A stretch of DNA of 64,000 nucleotides. Source: Paenibacillus sp. yr247. Lineage in GTDB: Bacteria > Bacillota > Bacilli > Paenibacillales > NBRC-103111. The notes under the pieces are model-generated. The model made no database searches. It worked only from the letters and a program-made list of their open reading frames with translations, and was not told where the DNA came from. This document shows positions 1 through 9,829 of the stretch, piece after piece. Positions within the stretch are counted from its first letter, which is position 1. Each line of letters starts with the position of its first letter. The stretch is from contig NZ_FNIF01000001.1 of the NCBI RefSeq assembly GCF_900103825.1, positions 186,001 to 250,000 of the forward strand. Reading direction: 5' to 3'. The position numbers were made by a program, and so were the translations under genes.

Positions 1-25
1 TGTCAAAGGGATATGCGGGATCTAA
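1..25 (+). other. Possible last codons of an upstream gene
   Basis: The second frame ends in a TAA at 23-25, about 45 bases before a strong plus-strand terminator. This is the most economical place for an upstream gene to end. Only seven residues are visible, so nothing can be said about its product. The other two plus frames stay open into the terminator, which makes them less likely. Confidence 0.25.
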
Positions 26-69
26 GCGATATCCGAATCAATGTAGCATACGGAACGCTGCTTTTGCAT

Positions 70-105
70 CCCACAATCATTTGCGTGATTGTGGGCTGTT
101 TTTTT
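70..105 (+). terminator. Rho-independent terminator
   Basis: A perfect 10-bp stem (cccacaatca / tgattgtggg) with a 6-base loop is followed within three bases by seven T. It ends transcription of a gene lying mostly to the left of the window. Confidence 0.85.
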
Positions 106-348
106 AGACTCTAGTTAGTGGAACCACGATCCGCTATATTCCTCCTCATCTTGAATTCGAATATTTTCCGACCAAATAGCAAATCCACGTTCCTTTCTAC
201 GTGCACTTGTGCAAAAAATAGCATCGGAGGCAGCGCCTCAGGCTTCTCTTTTGGATGACTGTAAATCTCAAGAAGAGGTTTCTTTAATGTAGTATCGAAA
301 TAATCAGGAAAGGATAGATCGAAGTCAAAATGATAGAGGAGACAAGGA
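106..348. other. Intergenic stretch before the beta-propeller gene
   Basis: I see no convincing gene, operator or RNA here. The only clear element is the ribosome site gaggagac just before the ATG at 349. A minus-strand open frame crosses the region, but it overlaps the next gene and shows no recognisable motif. Confidence 0.4.
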
Positions 349-1230
349 ATGAAAACTTTAAAGGAGCCACAAAAGAATGAAGGTCGCAACGTGATAAGCA
401 TCCTTGAAACTGTGGATATACAAACTGGCGAACGCACAGTTTTGGCGAAATTCGACTACCTAATTGAGGCGCCGAATTGGACGCGTGACGGCAATCGACT
501 CATTTATAACAGCTTGGGACGCATTTATTCCTTCGATATCTCTAAGCTTGAAAGTACAATGATTGACTCCGGATACGCCACGCATTGTAACAACGACCAT
601 GTGCTATCGCCTGATAATTCACAAATAGCGGTAAGTCACCACACGCAAGAGGATGGCCAGTCCCGCATTTACATTTTTCCCCTTAAGGGAGGTAATCCTG
701 TCCTCATAACCTCCATGGCACCTAGCTATCTGCACGGCTGGTCGCCTGACGGCAGCAAATTAGCTTATTGCGCAGAGCGGAACGGTCAATATGATATTTA
801 CACCATCCCCGTAACCGGCGGTGTTGAAACGCAGTTAACTGATTTCCCCGGTTTAGATGATGGACCCGAATACTCGCCAGACGGAAAGTACCTTTGGTTC
901 AATTCGGTACGCACTGGCCTTATGCAGGTGTGGCGCATGAACGCCGATGGGAGTGAGCAGACTCAGATGACTTTCGATGAAAGCAACAACTGGTTCCCGC
1001 ATGTGTCCCCCGATGGAGAGTCCGTAGCGTTTATTGCTTATAATAAAGATGATGTTGCTCCTGGAGACCATCCCGCGAACAAGAACGTCGAAATTCGGCT
1101 GATGTCTAGCGTTGGCGGCCAATTTCGTACGTTGGTTAGACTGTTCGGAGGCCAAGGTACGATTAACGTCAACTCTTGGTCGCCTGATAACAAGCAGCTA
1201 GCCTTTGTTAGCTATCAATTGAAGGATTAG
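349..1230 (+). CDS. TolB-like beta-propeller (PD40 repeat) protein
   Basis: This 293-aa protein is built of repeated PD40/TolB-type blades. The blade signature SPDxxxxxxF/A/V recurs at least five times ([47 protein letters not shown]), each followed by phrases such as [10 protein letters not shown]. No signal peptide is visible, so it is probably cytoplasmic, unlike the periplasmic TolB of Gram-negative bacteria. Proteins of this kind in Firmicutes are often annotated only as TolB-like or oligogalacturonate-lyase-like; no catalytic residues can be assigned from sequence alone. It stands alone, with a terminator upstream and 423 bases before the iol operon. The start is set by gaggagac eight bases upstream. 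Family assignment is firm; the biochemical role is unknown. Confidence 0.8.
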   Translation: MKTLKEPQKNEGRNVISILETVDIQTGERTVLAKFDYLIEAPNWTRDGNRLIYNSLGRIYSFDISKLESTMIDSGYATHCNNDHVLSPDNSQIAVSHHTQEDGQSRIYIFPLKGGNPVLITSMAPSYLHGWSPDGSKLAYCAERNGQYDIYTIPVTGGVETQLTDFPGLDDGPEYSPDGKYLWFNSVRTGLMQVWRMNADGSEQTQMTFDESNNWFPHVSPDGESVAFIAYNKDDVAPGDHPANKNVEIRLMSSVGGQFRTLVRLFGGQGTINVNSWSPDNKQLAFVSYQLKD

Positions 1231-1528
1231 AGGAAGGATTGTAACGGAACGGTGCAACTGCTGGTAGTTACTGTACTTTGCTTATTCTTATTTGTATAAC
1301 CCTAAACTGATTAATAAGTTGTCCTAGACTGCCATTCGCATCCGTGCCGACTTTCAAATCCACAAGCCGGCCAACCCATCCGCAGCTCAAGGCAATCAGA
1401 GAAAAAAATAAGTACATTCCTCAGCGTTTTGTTCATTTGAATATACATGATTAAGAAGCACTAGCGGAGAGATTATCAAAATTTTTTTTGTATAAAATTG
1501 TTAGGATCAGTACGTTAGAAAAAAATAG
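1231..1528. other. Gene-poor stretch upstream of the iol promoter
   Basis: There is no intact gene. On the minus strand, about 1290-1440, a frameshifted reading gives a short hydrophobic stretch ending in GWVGRLVDLKVGTDANGSLG, which recalls the N-terminus of CPBP-type membrane proteases. The match is from memory and weak. No terminator is obvious after the propeller gene. Confidence 0.35.
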
Positions 1529-1557
1529 TTGTAGCAAATTAAAACCTGTAGTAATAT
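1529..1557 (+). promoter_or_regulatory. Candidate sigma-A promoter of the iol operon
   Basis: TTGTAG and TAATAT are separated by 17 bases (1529-1534 and 1552-1557). Each hexamer matches consensus only partly. The position is attractive because the expected start point, near 1564, falls inside the first of three operator palindromes. Confidence 0.4.
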
Positions 1558-1561
1558 CGAA

Positions 1562-1573
1562 TTAAGCGCTTAA
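1562..1573. promoter_or_regulatory. iol operator 1 (LacI-type palindrome)
   Basis: TTAAGCGCTTAA is a perfect 12-bp palindrome with the central CG typical of LacI-family operators. It is the first of three copies before iolD and probably the target of the LacI-family protein at the end of the operon (inference). Confidence 0.75.
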
Positions 1574-1585
1574 CCTATCTGGGGA

Positions 1586-1597
1586 TTAAGTGCTTAA
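1586..1597. promoter_or_regulatory. iol operator 2 (LacI-type palindrome)
   Basis: TTAAGTGCTTAA has one base changed from copies 1 and 3 and starts 24 bp after copy 1. Confidence 0.7.
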
Positions 1598-1608
1598 AAG
1601 ATGGAAGA

Positions 1609-1620
1609 TTAAGCGCTTAA
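1609..1620. promoter_or_regulatory. iol operator 3 (LacI-type palindrome)
   Basis: TTAAGCGCTTAA again, 23 bp after copy 2. The symmetry extends to 16 bp (1607-1622). It lies only about 15 bp before the iolD ribosome site, so it is inside the transcribed leader. Confidence 0.75.
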
Positions 1621-1653
1621 TCCCTCGGGATAGAAAAGGAGATTGAGATACCT

Positions 1654-3519
1654 ATGAGCACAATCCGATTAACGATGGCACAGGCATTACTTCGATTCTT
1701 GGACAGTCAATATATTTCAGTTGATGGGACCCAGAAGAAGTTTGTTGAAGGTGTTTTCGGCATTTTTGGGCATGGCAACGTAACAGGGATTGGCGAAGCA
1801 TTGGAACGAAGCGCTGGTGATCTAACTTATATCCAAGGAAAGAATGAACAAGGAATGGTTCATTCCGCAATCGCTTTCGCCAAGCAAAGAAATAGGCATC
1901 AAATTTATGCTTGCACCAGTTCAATTGGTCCAGGAGCATTGAACATGGTAACAGCCGCAGCTACTGCGACAGTCAATCGGATTCCGGTGCTGCTTCTACC
2001 AGGAGACAATTTCGCGTCCAGACAACCAGACCCGGTGCTTCAACAATTGGAGTCCGCTGAAGATTATACGATCTCGGCTACCGATGCATTTAAGACGGTG
2101 AGCAAGTATTGGGACCGGATTGTTAGACCGGAGCAATTGATGACGGCTGCTGTGCAGGCCATTCGAGTATTAACAGATCCAGCGACAACGGGCGCTGTTA
2201 CATTAGCCCTGCCGCAGGACGTACAAGCGGAAGCTTATGATTATCCTATAGCTTTCTTTGAGAAGAAAGTCCATTATATCGACCGTCGTCCAGCCTCTGT
2301 AGATGCTGTGAAACGTGCTGTGGAACTGCTGAAAGGCAAACAGCGGCCGCTTTTGATCGCTGGCGGAGGTGTGCTTTATTCATCCGCCACGAAAGAGCTT
2401 GCCGCATTCGCAGAAGCATTCGGCATTCCCGTAGCAGAGACGCAAGCAGGCAAAAGCTCTTTGCCTTGGAACCATCCGCTGCAGGTCGGTGCTATTGGCG
2501 TCACCGGATCGCTGGCGGCAAACCGACTCGCTCAAGAGGCAGATGTTATCATCGGCGTAGGCACGCGGTATTCTGATTTTACGACGTCTTCCAAGTCGGG
2601 ATTTACCCATCCTGACGTGCAATTTGTAAACATCAACGTAAGCGGGTTTGATTCAGCGAAGCTAAACGGGACAGGGATTACAGCTGATGCGAGGGAAGGA
2701 CTAATCGCTTTACAGGAAGTACTTGCCCAAGCTGAATATAGAACCAGCTATGACAGCGAGGAGATTGTTAATCTCAAGCAGCAATGGAATAAAGAGGTTG
2801 ATAGCTTATATGCCGCGCAGCATGATGCTGGACTTTCGCAAACCCGGGCGCTAGGCGTTATCAATGAAACGATTGAACCTTCCTCGGTAATCGTATGTGC
2901 TGCTGGAAGCCTGCCTGGGGATTTACACCGGCTTTGGCGACCGGTCGAACCTAAGACTTACCACATGGAGTATGGCTTTTCCTGTATGGGTTACGAAATA
3001 GCCGGGGCTTTCGGAGCGGCGCTTGCTGAGCCGCAGCGCGATGTATATGCCATGGTAGGTGACGGCAGTTACCTGATGATGCATTCAGAGCTTGTCACCA
3101 GTCTTCAAGAAGGCCGCAAAATGACGGTACTGCTTTTTGATAATCACGGTTTTCAATGCATACATAATCTCCAAAGAAGTCAGGGCAGCGATGGTTTCGG
3201 CAATGAATTCCGCTACCGCTCGCAGGATTCGGGCCGTTTAACTGGTGAGTACCTCTCGATTGACTTCGCAGCGCATGCCCGCAGCCTTGGGGCTAAGGCC
3301 TACAAAGCTAGTACGGCAGAGGAGCTGAAAGCAGCTTTGCAGCATGCCAAACAAGAAACGGTGACGACACTAATCGAAATTACAGTTGTACCAGGTACCA
3401 ACACGGACGGCTATGAGTCATGGTGGAATGTCGGAGTGCCTGAAGTATCCGTTAGCGACAAGGTCGTTGCAGCGCACGAAAATATGAAGGCCCGCATTCA
3501 GGCGGTAAAAATCATTTAG
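1654..3519 (+). CDS. iolD: 3D-(3,5/4)-trihydroxycyclohexane-1,2-dione hydrolase
   Basis: IolD opens the ring of trihydroxycyclohexanedione to give 5-deoxy-D-glucuronate, the third step of myo-inositol breakdown, in the cytosol. The 621-aa product has the three-domain layout of thiamine-diphosphate enzymes: an N-terminal pyrimidine-binding domain (about 1-190, with GHGNVTGIGEAL and the NEQGM region), a central domain (about 215-350) and a C-terminal domain with the ThDP/Mg motif starting GDG at residues 469-471 and ending at Asn497 (LLFDN). Length matches the family. It is the first gene of the operon, placed just after three operators; a ribosome site aaaggag lies 12 bases before the ATG. iolE follows after 18 bp. 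The operon order and the six neighbouring iol genes make the assignment firm. Confidence 0.95.
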   Translation: MSTIRLTMAQALLRFLDSQYISVDGTQKKFVEGVFGIFGHGNVTGIGEALERSAGDLTYIQGKNEQGMVHSAIAFAKQRNRHQIYACTSSIGPGALNMVTAAATATVNRIPVLLLPGDNFASRQPDPVLQQLESAEDYTISATDAFKTVSKYWDRIVRPEQLMTAAVQAIRVLTDPATTGAVTLALPQDVQAEAYDYPIAFFEKKVHYIDRRPASVDAVKRAVELLKGKQRPLLIAGGGVLYSSATKELAAFAEAFGIPVAETQAGKSSLPWNHPLQVGAIGVTGSLAANRLAQEADVIIGVGTRYSDFTTSSKSGFTHPDVQFVNINVSGFDSAKLNGTGITADAREGLIALQEVLAQAEYRTSYDSEEIVNLKQQWNKEVDSLYAAQHDAGLSQTRALGVINETIEPSSVIVCAAGSLPGDLHRLWRPVEPKTYHMEYGFSCMGYEIAGAFGAALAEPQRDVYAMVGDGSYLMMHSELVTSLQEGRKMTVLLFDNHGFQCIHNLQRSQGSDGFGNEFRYRSQDSGRLTGEYLSIDFAAHARSLGAKAYKASTAEELKAALQHAKQETVTTLIEITVVPGTNTDGYESWWNVGVPEVSVSDKVVAAHENMKARIQAVKII

Positions 3520-3537
3520 CGAGAGGGGAATCCAAGT

Positions 3538-4446
3538 ATGGTAAAGCTGCCTTTCAAATTGGGCATTCATCCGATTAATTGGGTGGGCGAGGACGTCAAA
3601 GAACATGGCGCCGATACCACGTTCGAGCAAATTGTTGACGAAATTCAAGCTTTAGGATTAACCGGTACGGAAATGGGACGCAAATATCCAAGCGATCCGG
3701 TGATTCTGAAGGCAGAACTTGCAAAGCGCGGCATCGGGCTTGTGTCGCAATGGAAATCGGTGTTGTTCTCCGACCCTGCCTACCGGGAAGAAGAGTTGCT
3801 GGCTTATCGCAAGCATGTAGAGTTCCTCAAAGAGATGGGGAGTACTGTCATTAGCACATGCGAGGTTGGAGGATCGCTGCATTTTGACCCGCGGCGCACA
3901 CCGAATGAAAAGGAAGTGCTGCGCTTCGATGAGGCAGCTTGGAGCTCCTTGGCTGAGGGACTGAATGCGGCAGGAGCCATCGCTCAGGAATATGGCCTCA
4001 AGCTGACCTACCATCATCACGGCGGAACGGCTGTGGAGCAGCCGGAAGAAATCAACCGTCTGATGGAGCTAACTGATCCCAAATTGGTGTACCTGCTGTT
4101 TGATACCGGCCACGCCTATTATGGCGGAGCAGACCCGCTTACCGTGCTGCGTAATCATTACGACCGGATCGCCTACATTCATTTGAAGGACATTCGTCAG
4201 GATGTGCTGGATCAAGCCCGTGCAGCTAACGCGGATTTCGTTACCTGCATCCGTCAAGGCGTCTTCACCGTTCCAGGTGACGGCTGTCTGGATTTCGGTC
4301 CGATTTTCCGGGAATTGCTGGCTCGCGGTTATAACGGCTGGGCAATGCTAGAGGGGGAACAAGATCCCGCCGTACATCCGGCATACGAATATGCCAAGAA
4401 GTCGCTTGATTTTATCCAAACTCTTATTTCCAAAGAAAGCAGGTAG
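3538..4446 (+). CDS. iolE: 2-keto-myo-inositol dehydratase
   Basis: IolE removes water from 2-keto-myo-inositol (scyllo-inosose) to give trihydroxycyclohexanedione, the substrate of IolD. The 302-aa protein is a xylose-isomerase-like TIM barrel; visible family features include the N-terminal GIHPINWVGED, a LTYHHHGGTAV segment, FDTGHAYYGG and AYIHLKDIR, which supply metal-binding acidic and histidine residues in this superfamily. Length equals that of known IolE proteins. A ribosome site gagaggggaa precedes the ATG by eight bases. iolC begins 7 bp after its stop, so the two are translated as one unit. Confidence 0.93.
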   Translation: MVKLPFKLGIHPINWVGEDVKEHGADTTFEQIVDEIQALGLTGTEMGRKYPSDPVILKAELAKRGIGLVSQWKSVLFSDPAYREEELLAYRKHVEFLKEMGSTVISTCEVGGSLHFDPRRTPNEKEVLRFDEAAWSSLAEGLNAAGAIAQEYGLKLTYHHHGGTAVEQPEEINRLMELTDPKLVYLLFDTGHAYYGGADPLTVLRNHYDRIAYIHLKDIRQDVLDQARAANADFVTCIRQGVFTVPGDGCLDFGPIFRELLARGYNGWAMLEGEQDPAVHPAYEYAKKSLDFIQTLISKESR

Positions 4447-4453
4447 AGAAGCC

Positions 4454-5464
4454 ATGACATATGTTTCCTTTCCTACGAATAAGCCGCTCGATTTTGTAGC
4501 AATTGGACGGTTATGCATTGATTTGAATGCGAACGAAATTAACCGGCCGATGGAAGAAACGATGACCTTTACCAAATATGTCGGCGGATCGCCTGCGAAC
4601 ATTACAATCGGAATGTCACGCTTGGGGCTAAAAACAGCCTTTATCGGAAAAGTCGCGAACGATCAAATGGGCCGTTTTATCACGGATTATTTACATCGCA
4701 ACCACATCGATACAACCAACGTCGTGACGGATACGACTGGCGCGGTGACGGGACTTGCCTTTACAGAAATTAAAAGCCCTACCGACTGCAGCATTCTGAT
4801 GTACCGAGACAACGTGGCAGACCTCAAACTGACGCCTGGCGAGGTGCAAGAAGAGCTCATCGCAGGGGCCAAGGTACTTTTGATTTCCGGAACAGCACTT
4901 GCGAAAAGTCCTTCTCGGGAAGCGGTATTCCAAGCATTGAATTATGCCAAAAAGCATGGTGCAATCATCGTTTTTGATCTTGATTATCGGCCTTATACAT
5001 GGTCTTCGCCGGAAGAAACGGCTGTTTATTACAATCTCGCTGCTGAAAAATGCGACATCATTCTCGGCACTCGCGAGGAGTTCGATATGATGGAATGCTT
5101 CGAAAGCAATGCTTCTCATAACGATAAGATTACTGCTGCCAAATGGTTTGATTACTCGGCTAAAATCGTCATCATCAAGCATGGGAAGGAAGGCTCCATT
5201 GCTTATACACAAGACGACGAAGGGCATCGGGCAAAGAGTTTCCCGGCGAAGGTCGTCAAAACGTTTGGCGCGGGTGATTCTTATGCCGCCGGCTTCCTTT
5301 ATGGCGTGATGCAGGGCTGGACGCTGGAAAAAAGCATGGAGTTCGGCAGCGCAGCCGCTTGTATCGTTATTTCCAGCCATAGCTGCTCTGATGCAATGCC
5401 ATCTGCTGAGCAGGTGCATGACTATATTGAACGCTGCAATCGAAATGAAATTACGGCATCTTAA
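4454..5464 (+). CDS. iolC: 5-dehydro-2-deoxygluconokinase
   Basis: IolC phosphorylates 2-deoxy-5-keto-D-gluconate with ATP to the 6-phosphate. The 336-aa protein belongs to the PfkB/ribokinase family: the N-terminal glycine signature is [15 protein letters not shown] and the C-terminal ATP/catalytic signature is [13 protein letters not shown], with the catalytic base Asp275. I chose the ATG at 4454 because the product MTYVSFP aligns with the usual IolC start and follows an aggtagag ribosome site; an in-frame ATG at 4391 would lie inside iolE and add 21 residues without purpose. The length is close to the roughly 325 aa of the Bacillus subtilis enzyme. Confidence 0.93.
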   Translation: MTYVSFPTNKPLDFVAIGRLCIDLNANEINRPMEETMTFTKYVGGSPANITIGMSRLGLKTAFIGKVANDQMGRFITDYLHRNHIDTTNVVTDTTGAVTGLAFTEIKSPTDCSILMYRDNVADLKLTPGEVQEELIAGAKVLLISGTALAKSPSREAVFQALNYAKKHGAIIVFDLDYRPYTWSSPEETAVYYNLAAEKCDIILGTREEFDMMECFESNASHNDKITAAKWFDYSAKIVIIKHGKEGSIAYTQDDEGHRAKSFPAKVVKTFGAGDSYAAGFLYGVMQGWTLEKSMEFGSAAACIVISSHSCSDAMPSAEQVHDYIERCNRNEITAS

Positions 5465-5499
5465 CCTATAAACGAACCAATCGAAAGGGGATTACGACT

Positions 5500-6945
5500 A
5501 TGACACAAGTTTTGAAAAACTTGATCGGGGGGGCTTGGATCGACTCTGCTTCCACCCAAACTGAGGCTGTATTTAATCCGGCAACGGAAGAGATTTTAGC
5601 TTATGTTCCGTTTTCAACCAAAGAAGATGTGGACCGTGCTGTGCAGGCGGCGAACGCGGCTTTCCAAACATGGAGCAGTACCCCGGTTCCGCGCCGTGCG
5701 CGCGTACTTTTCAAGTATCAGCAGCTCCTAGTTGACCATTGGGAAGAGCTGGCCCGGTTAGTTACTAAAGAAAACGGCAAAAGCTACACAGAAGCTTATG
5801 GCGAAGTGCTTCGCGGCATCGAGTGTGTGGAATTCGCTGCAGGCGCTCCCACGTTGATGATGGGTAAACAGCTTCCGGATATCGCAACAGGCCTGGAATC
5901 AGGTATGTATCGCTATCCGGTTGGCGTGGTCGGCGGCATTACGCCATTCAACTTTCCAATGATGGTGCCTTGCTGGATGTTCCCGCTTGCGATTGCTTGC
6001 GGCAATACATTCATATTGAAGCCTTCCGAGCGTACGCCGCTGCTTGCTAATCGTCTGGCTGAGCTGTTTATGGAAGCAGGCTTACCTGATGGTGTGCTGA
6101 ACATCGTTCATGGTGCTCATGACGTTGTGAACGGCATTTTGGAACATAAAGACATTAAAGCTGTCTCCTTCGTGGGCTCTCAGCCTGTCGCTGAGTATGT
6201 GTACAAAACGGCATCGGCGCACGGGAAACGGGTACAGGCGCTTGCCGGTGCTAAAAATCATTCCATCGTGATGCCGGATGCAAATTTGGATTTAACGGTC
6301 AAAGAAATCATTAATGCTTCCTTCGGGTCCGCAGGCGAGCGCTGTATGGCGTGCTCTGTTGTGGTTGCGGTTGGTGAAGTTGGTGATGTTCTGGTGCAGA
6401 AGCTGGTTGAAGCAGCAAACAAAATTACGATCGGCAACGGTAATGAAGAGGGCATATTCCTTGGACCCGTCATTCGCGGACCGCACAAGGATCGGACACT
6501 TCAGTACATTCAAACCGGTGAAGATGAAGGCGCGCTGCTCCTTCGCGATGGACGTAAAGATACAGCATCCGCTGGTGAAGGCTATTTCGTAGGCCCAACG
6601 ATTTTCGACAACGTGAAATGTGACATGAAAATTTGGAAGGATGAAATATTTGCTCCTGTGCTCTCCATCGTACGGGTAGCAAACCTAGAGGAAGCTATTG
6701 CTCTGGCGAATCGTTCCGATTTCGCTAATGGTGCTTGTATCTTCACGGATAGCGGCAGCAGCGTTCGACAATTCCGCGAAACGATCGATGCCGGGATGCT
6801 CGGCGTTAACCTAGGTGTCCCAGCTCCTATGGCGTTCTTCCCATTCTCAGGCTGGAAAAAATCGTTTTATGGCGATCTCCATGCTAACGGAACGGATGGC
6901 GTTGAGTTCTATACCCGTAAGAAAATGGTTACAGCCCGCTGGTAA
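5500..6945 (+). CDS. iolA: Methylmalonate/malonate-semialdehyde dehydrogenase (acylating)
   Basis: IolA converts malonate semialdehyde, produced by IolJ, to acetyl-CoA and CO2 using NAD and CoA. The 481-aa protein is an aldehyde dehydrogenase superfamily member. The catalytic cysteine is Cys282 in GERCMACS. The Rossmann-type NAD region carries [12 protein letters not shown], and the N-terminal part has [18 protein letters not shown], a hallmark of the CoA-acylating methylmalonate-semialdehyde group. Length is typical. A clear aaagggg ribosome site precedes the ATG. It could in principle also serve valine breakdown, but its place between iolC and iolJ fixes its role in inositol use. Confidence 0.93.
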   Translation: MTQVLKNLIGGAWIDSASTQTEAVFNPATEEILAYVPFSTKEDVDRAVQAANAAFQTWSSTPVPRRARVLFKYQQLLVDHWEELARLVTKENGKSYTEAYGEVLRGIECVEFAAGAPTLMMGKQLPDIATGLESGMYRYPVGVVGGITPFNFPMMVPCWMFPLAIACGNTFILKPSERTPLLANRLAELFMEAGLPDGVLNIVHGAHDVVNGILEHKDIKAVSFVGSQPVAEYVYKTASAHGKRVQALAGAKNHSIVMPDANLDLTVKEIINASFGSAGERCMACSVVVAVGEVGDVLVQKLVEAANKITIGNGNEEGIFLGPVIRGPHKDRTLQYIQTGEDEGALLLRDGRKDTASAGEGYFVGPTIFDNVKCDMKIWKDEIFAPVLSIVRVANLEEAIALANRSDFANGACIFTDSGSSVRQFRETIDAGMLGVNLGVPAPMAFFPFSGWKKSFYGDLHANGTDGVEFYTRKKMVTARW

Positions 6946-6985
6946 GGCTTAATGGGCTGCTTCATATAGAGAAGGAGTGGAAAAC

Positions 6986-7864
6986 ATGACGCTCGTTTCG
7001 ATGAAAGATATGCTGCACAAGGCGCTGGAAGGACAGTATGCTGTTGGGCAGTTTAATTTGAACAATCTGGAATTTACCCAAGCGATTCTGCAGGCCGCCC
7101 AGGAAGAAGAGGCGCCTGTCATTCTCGGTGTAAGCGAGGCTTATATTCCCTATATGGGAGGCCTTCCTTGCATTACGGGGATGGTCAAAGCATTGATTGA
7201 GCATTACAGCATTACCGTACCGGTTGCGCTCCATTTGGATCACGGCTCAACCTTTGAAGTGTGCGTGAGGGCTCTTCAAGCCGGGTTTACCTCGGTTATG
7301 ATCGACGCTTCACACTACTCGTTAGAAGCTAATATCGAGGTGACCAAGCGGGTTACTCAGATTGCGCATGTGCTGGGGGCAACGGTAGAAGCAGAGCTCG
7401 GACGGATTACCGGACGAGAGGATGATCTGGTAGTTGACGAAGCCGAGGGAATGTACGCCGTACCCGAGGAGTGTGTCAAGCTTGTGTATCAAACCGGTAT
7501 TGACTGCTTGGCGCCTGCTCTGGGCTCGGTGCATGGTCCTTATCGGGGGCAGCCCAAACTTGGTTTCGAGCGGATGGGTGAAATTCAGCGGTTGACCGGA
7601 CTTCCTCTTGTTCTTCATGGGGGCAGCGGTCTGCCGGATAGCGAGATCAGGCAAGCGATTCAGCTTGGGACTTGTAAAATCAATGTGAATACAGATAATC
7701 AATCGGCTTGTACAGCAGCGATTCGCAGCTATCTTAACGAACATCCGGAGGCTTACGATCCGCGCAATTATTTAATTCCGGCGCGGGATGCGATAAAGGA
7801 TGCCGTGAAGGCGAAAATTCGTTTGTTTGGCAGTTCAGGTAAAGCGGGAGGAAACGCACAATGA
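6986..7864 (+). CDS. iolJ: 2-deoxy-5-keto-gluconate-6-phosphate aldolase (class II FBA family)
   Basis: IolJ cleaves 2-deoxy-5-keto-D-gluconate 6-phosphate to dihydroxyacetone phosphate and malonate semialdehyde. The 292-aa protein is a class II fructose-bisphosphate aldolase paralogue, a zinc enzyme: [10 protein letters not shown] carries the catalytic Asp and a metal His, [10 protein letters not shown] is the second signature, and VHGPYRG and LHGGSGLPD supply further metal and phosphate contacts. I chose the ATG at 6986 because the ribosome site aaggag (6972-6977) sits eight bases upstream; a GTG at 6977 would overlap that site. Its stop overlaps the iolG start as ATGA. Confidence 0.92.
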   Translation: MTLVSMKDMLHKALEGQYAVGQFNLNNLEFTQAILQAAQEEEAPVILGVSEAYIPYMGGLPCITGMVKALIEHYSITVPVALHLDHGSTFEVCVRALQAGFTSVMIDASHYSLEANIEVTKRVTQIAHVLGATVEAELGRITGREDDLVVDEAEGMYAVPEECVKLVYQTGIDCLAPALGSVHGPYRGQPKLGFERMGEIQRLTGLPLVLHGGSGLPDSEIRQAIQLGTCKINVNTDNQSACTAAIRSYLNEHPEAYDPRNYLIPARDAIKDAVKAKIRLFGSSGKAGGNAQ

Positions 7865-8904
7865 AAAAGATTAGAGTTGGTATTATTGGCGCGGGGCGCA
7901 TCGGGAAAATCCATACCGACAATTTGTTAAGATTGCCGCAGGTTGAAATCATAGCCGTGAGCGATTTATTCGCTGGACCGGAGCTTGAAGCTTGGGCAGC
8001 TGATAGAGGCATTGAGCAGGTCGTTACAGACAGCAATGTACTAATCGCAAATCCTGATATTGACGCTGTGTTTATTTGTTCATCAACCGATACACATGTG
8101 CCGCTAATTAAGCAGGCAGCGAAGGCAGGTAAGCATATTTTTTGTGAAAAGCCAGTTAGCATGGACATAACACAAACCGAGGAAGCGCTCGAAATTGTAC
8201 GTGAGGCTGGAGTTAAACTGCAAATCGGCTTCAACCGGCGGTTTGATCATAACTTTAAGCGCGTACGTGAGCATGTGCAGGGAGGTACGATTGGTCAGCC
8301 TCATATCGTGAAAATCACATCGCGTGACCCCAACCCTCCACATCCCGACTACATTAAGGTTTCCGGTGGCATCTTCATGGATATGATGATTCATGACTTC
8401 GATATGGCACGTTTTGTAACCGACAGTGAAGTCGAAGAAGTCTATGCTCAGGGGAACGTGCTGATTAATCCGGTATTCGCGGAGCATGGCGATGTGGATA
8501 CGGCGATCGTAACGCTGCGATTCGTGAATGGCGCACTCGGCGTCATCGATAACAGCCGTCAAGCGGTATACGGTTACGATCAACGAGTGGAAGTTTTCGG
8601 ATCCAAAGGCAGCGTCGCTGTGACAAATGACCATCCGAATACAGCGGAGATCAGCACGGCCGAAGGGATCGTACGCGACAAACCTCTTCACTTCTTCTTA
8701 GAACGTTACAATGCGGCTTACGTGGAAGAGACTCAAATGTTCATTGATTGCTTAGTAAACGGCAATCCGCTGCCTGTGGAAGGATTCGATGGACTTCAAG
8801 CTGAACGAATCGCCTTGGCAGCCAAGCTGTCCAGCCGTTTGAAGCGTCCGGTGAAAATCAGCGAAATTACCGAGCTGTTAGCGCAGCAGTCGGTATCCTT
8901 ATAA
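7861..8904 (+). CDS. iolG: myo-inositol 2-dehydrogenase
   Basis: IolG starts the pathway by oxidising myo-inositol to 2-keto-myo-inositol with NAD. The 347-aa protein is of the Gfo/Idh/MocA family: [12 protein letters not shown] is the N-terminal nucleotide-binding loop, CEKPV contains the conserved Lys97, and the [13 protein letters not shown] segment supplies the catalytic Asp174 and His178. These match the Lys-Asp-His triad known for the Bacillus enzyme. Translation is coupled to iolJ through an ATGA overlap, with gggagg just upstream. Related family members occur elsewhere in the window (10.9, 13.2 kb), but only this one lies in the iol operon. Confidence 0.93.
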   Translation: MKKIRVGIIGAGRIGKIHTDNLLRLPQVEIIAVSDLFAGPELEAWAADRGIEQVVTDSNVLIANPDIDAVFICSSTDTHVPLIKQAAKAGKHIFCEKPVSMDITQTEEALEIVREAGVKLQIGFNRRFDHNFKRVREHVQGGTIGQPHIVKITSRDPNPPHPDYIKVSGGIFMDMMIHDFDMARFVTDSEVEEVYAQGNVLINPVFAEHGDVDTAIVTLRFVNGALGVIDNSRQAVYGYDQRVEVFGSKGSVAVTNDHPNTAEISTAEGIVRDKPLHFFLERYNAAYVEETQMFIDCLVNGNPLPVEGFDGLQAERIALAAKLSSRLKRPVKISEITELLAQQSVSL

Positions 8905-8922
8905 GAAGGAGGGGACATAATT

Positions 8923-9735
8923 ATGTCAGATCTGATCGTGAAAGCCAAACAACCCGACCACGAAGGTGTTGTCTTGACAGTCACTCCCGAGTCTGCCGAT
9001 TGGGATTATGTGGGATTCCAAGTCGTCAAGCTTGCGAAAGGTCAAGTTCTTCGCCGTGAAACCGGGAGCAATGAAATCTGCTTGGTCCTGCTAAGCGGCA
9101 AAGCCGATGTATCGACCAAGCTCAAAGCTTGGCAAGGAATCGGTGAGCGGATGAGTGTGTTTGAGAAAATACCTCCCTATTCAGTTTATGTGCCTAACGA
9201 CGATTCCTACGAGATTTGTGCGTTGACGGAAGTGGAGCTGGCAGTATGTGCCGCTCCCGGCTTCGGCCATTACCCGGCAAGGCTGATAGAACCGAGTCAG
9301 GTTGGTGTAGAAACTCGCGGGTACGGAAATATCGAACGCCGCATTCATAACATACTCCCTGAACAGGAATTAGCTGACAGCTTGCTTGTAGTGGAGGTTT
9401 TTACACCAGAAGGGCATTGGTCCAGCTATCCGCCGCATAAGCATGACCGGGACTCACTTCCGGATGAATCATTGTTAGAAGAGACGTATTATTTCCACGT
9501 TCAACCTGAGCAAGGGTTTGCTATTCAGCGGGTGTATACGGACGACCGATCCTTGGATGAGACTCTCGTTGTTCGCGACGGCCAAACGGTGTTAGTTCCT
9601 AAAGGCTACCATCCCGTTTGCGCGCCTCCAGGTTACGAAGTTTACTACTTGAATGTGATGGCGGGTCCTACTCGTACTTGGAAGTTCCATAACGATCCCG
9701 ATCATGCCTGGTTAATGACGAAGCCTCGCGAATAG
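8923..9735 (+). CDS. iolB: 5-deoxy-glucuronate isomerase
   Basis: IolB isomerises 5-deoxy-D-glucuronate to 2-deoxy-5-keto-D-gluconate, between IolD and IolC in the pathway. The 270-aa protein is a double cupin. The second cupin has the family signature WSSYPPHKHD followed by ETYYFHVQPEQGFAIQRVYTDD and a late KGYHPVCAPPGYEVYYLNVMAG, which provide the metal histidines and glutamate. Length equals that of known IolB. A strong aaggagggg ribosome site lies upstream. It is the last catabolic gene before the regulator, so the operon contains every enzyme from inositol to acetyl-CoA. Confidence 0.93.
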   Translation: MSDLIVKAKQPDHEGVVLTVTPESADWDYVGFQVVKLAKGQVLRRETGSNEICLVLLSGKADVSTKLKAWQGIGERMSVFEKIPPYSVYVPNDDSYEICALTEVELAVCAAPGFGHYPARLIEPSQVGVETRGYGNIERRIHNILPEQELADSLLVVEVFTPEGHWSSYPPHKHDRDSLPDESLLEETYYFHVQPEQGFAIQRVYTDDRSLDETLVVRDGQTVLVPKGYHPVCAPPGYEVYYLNVMAGPTRTWKFHNDPDHAWLMTKPRE

Positions 9736-9829
9736 CGGCTGCACCCGCAGGTTGCAACTTGGATGCCTTCTAAGCATAATAGAACATAAAACTTTACGTA
9801 CCAGCAAGAACCAACGATGGGAGAAACAA

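Noticed and set aside
111-437. Minus-strand open frame of 108 codons
   Set aside because: It overlaps the start of the well-supported beta-propeller gene, has no ribosome site I can accept and shows no family motif.
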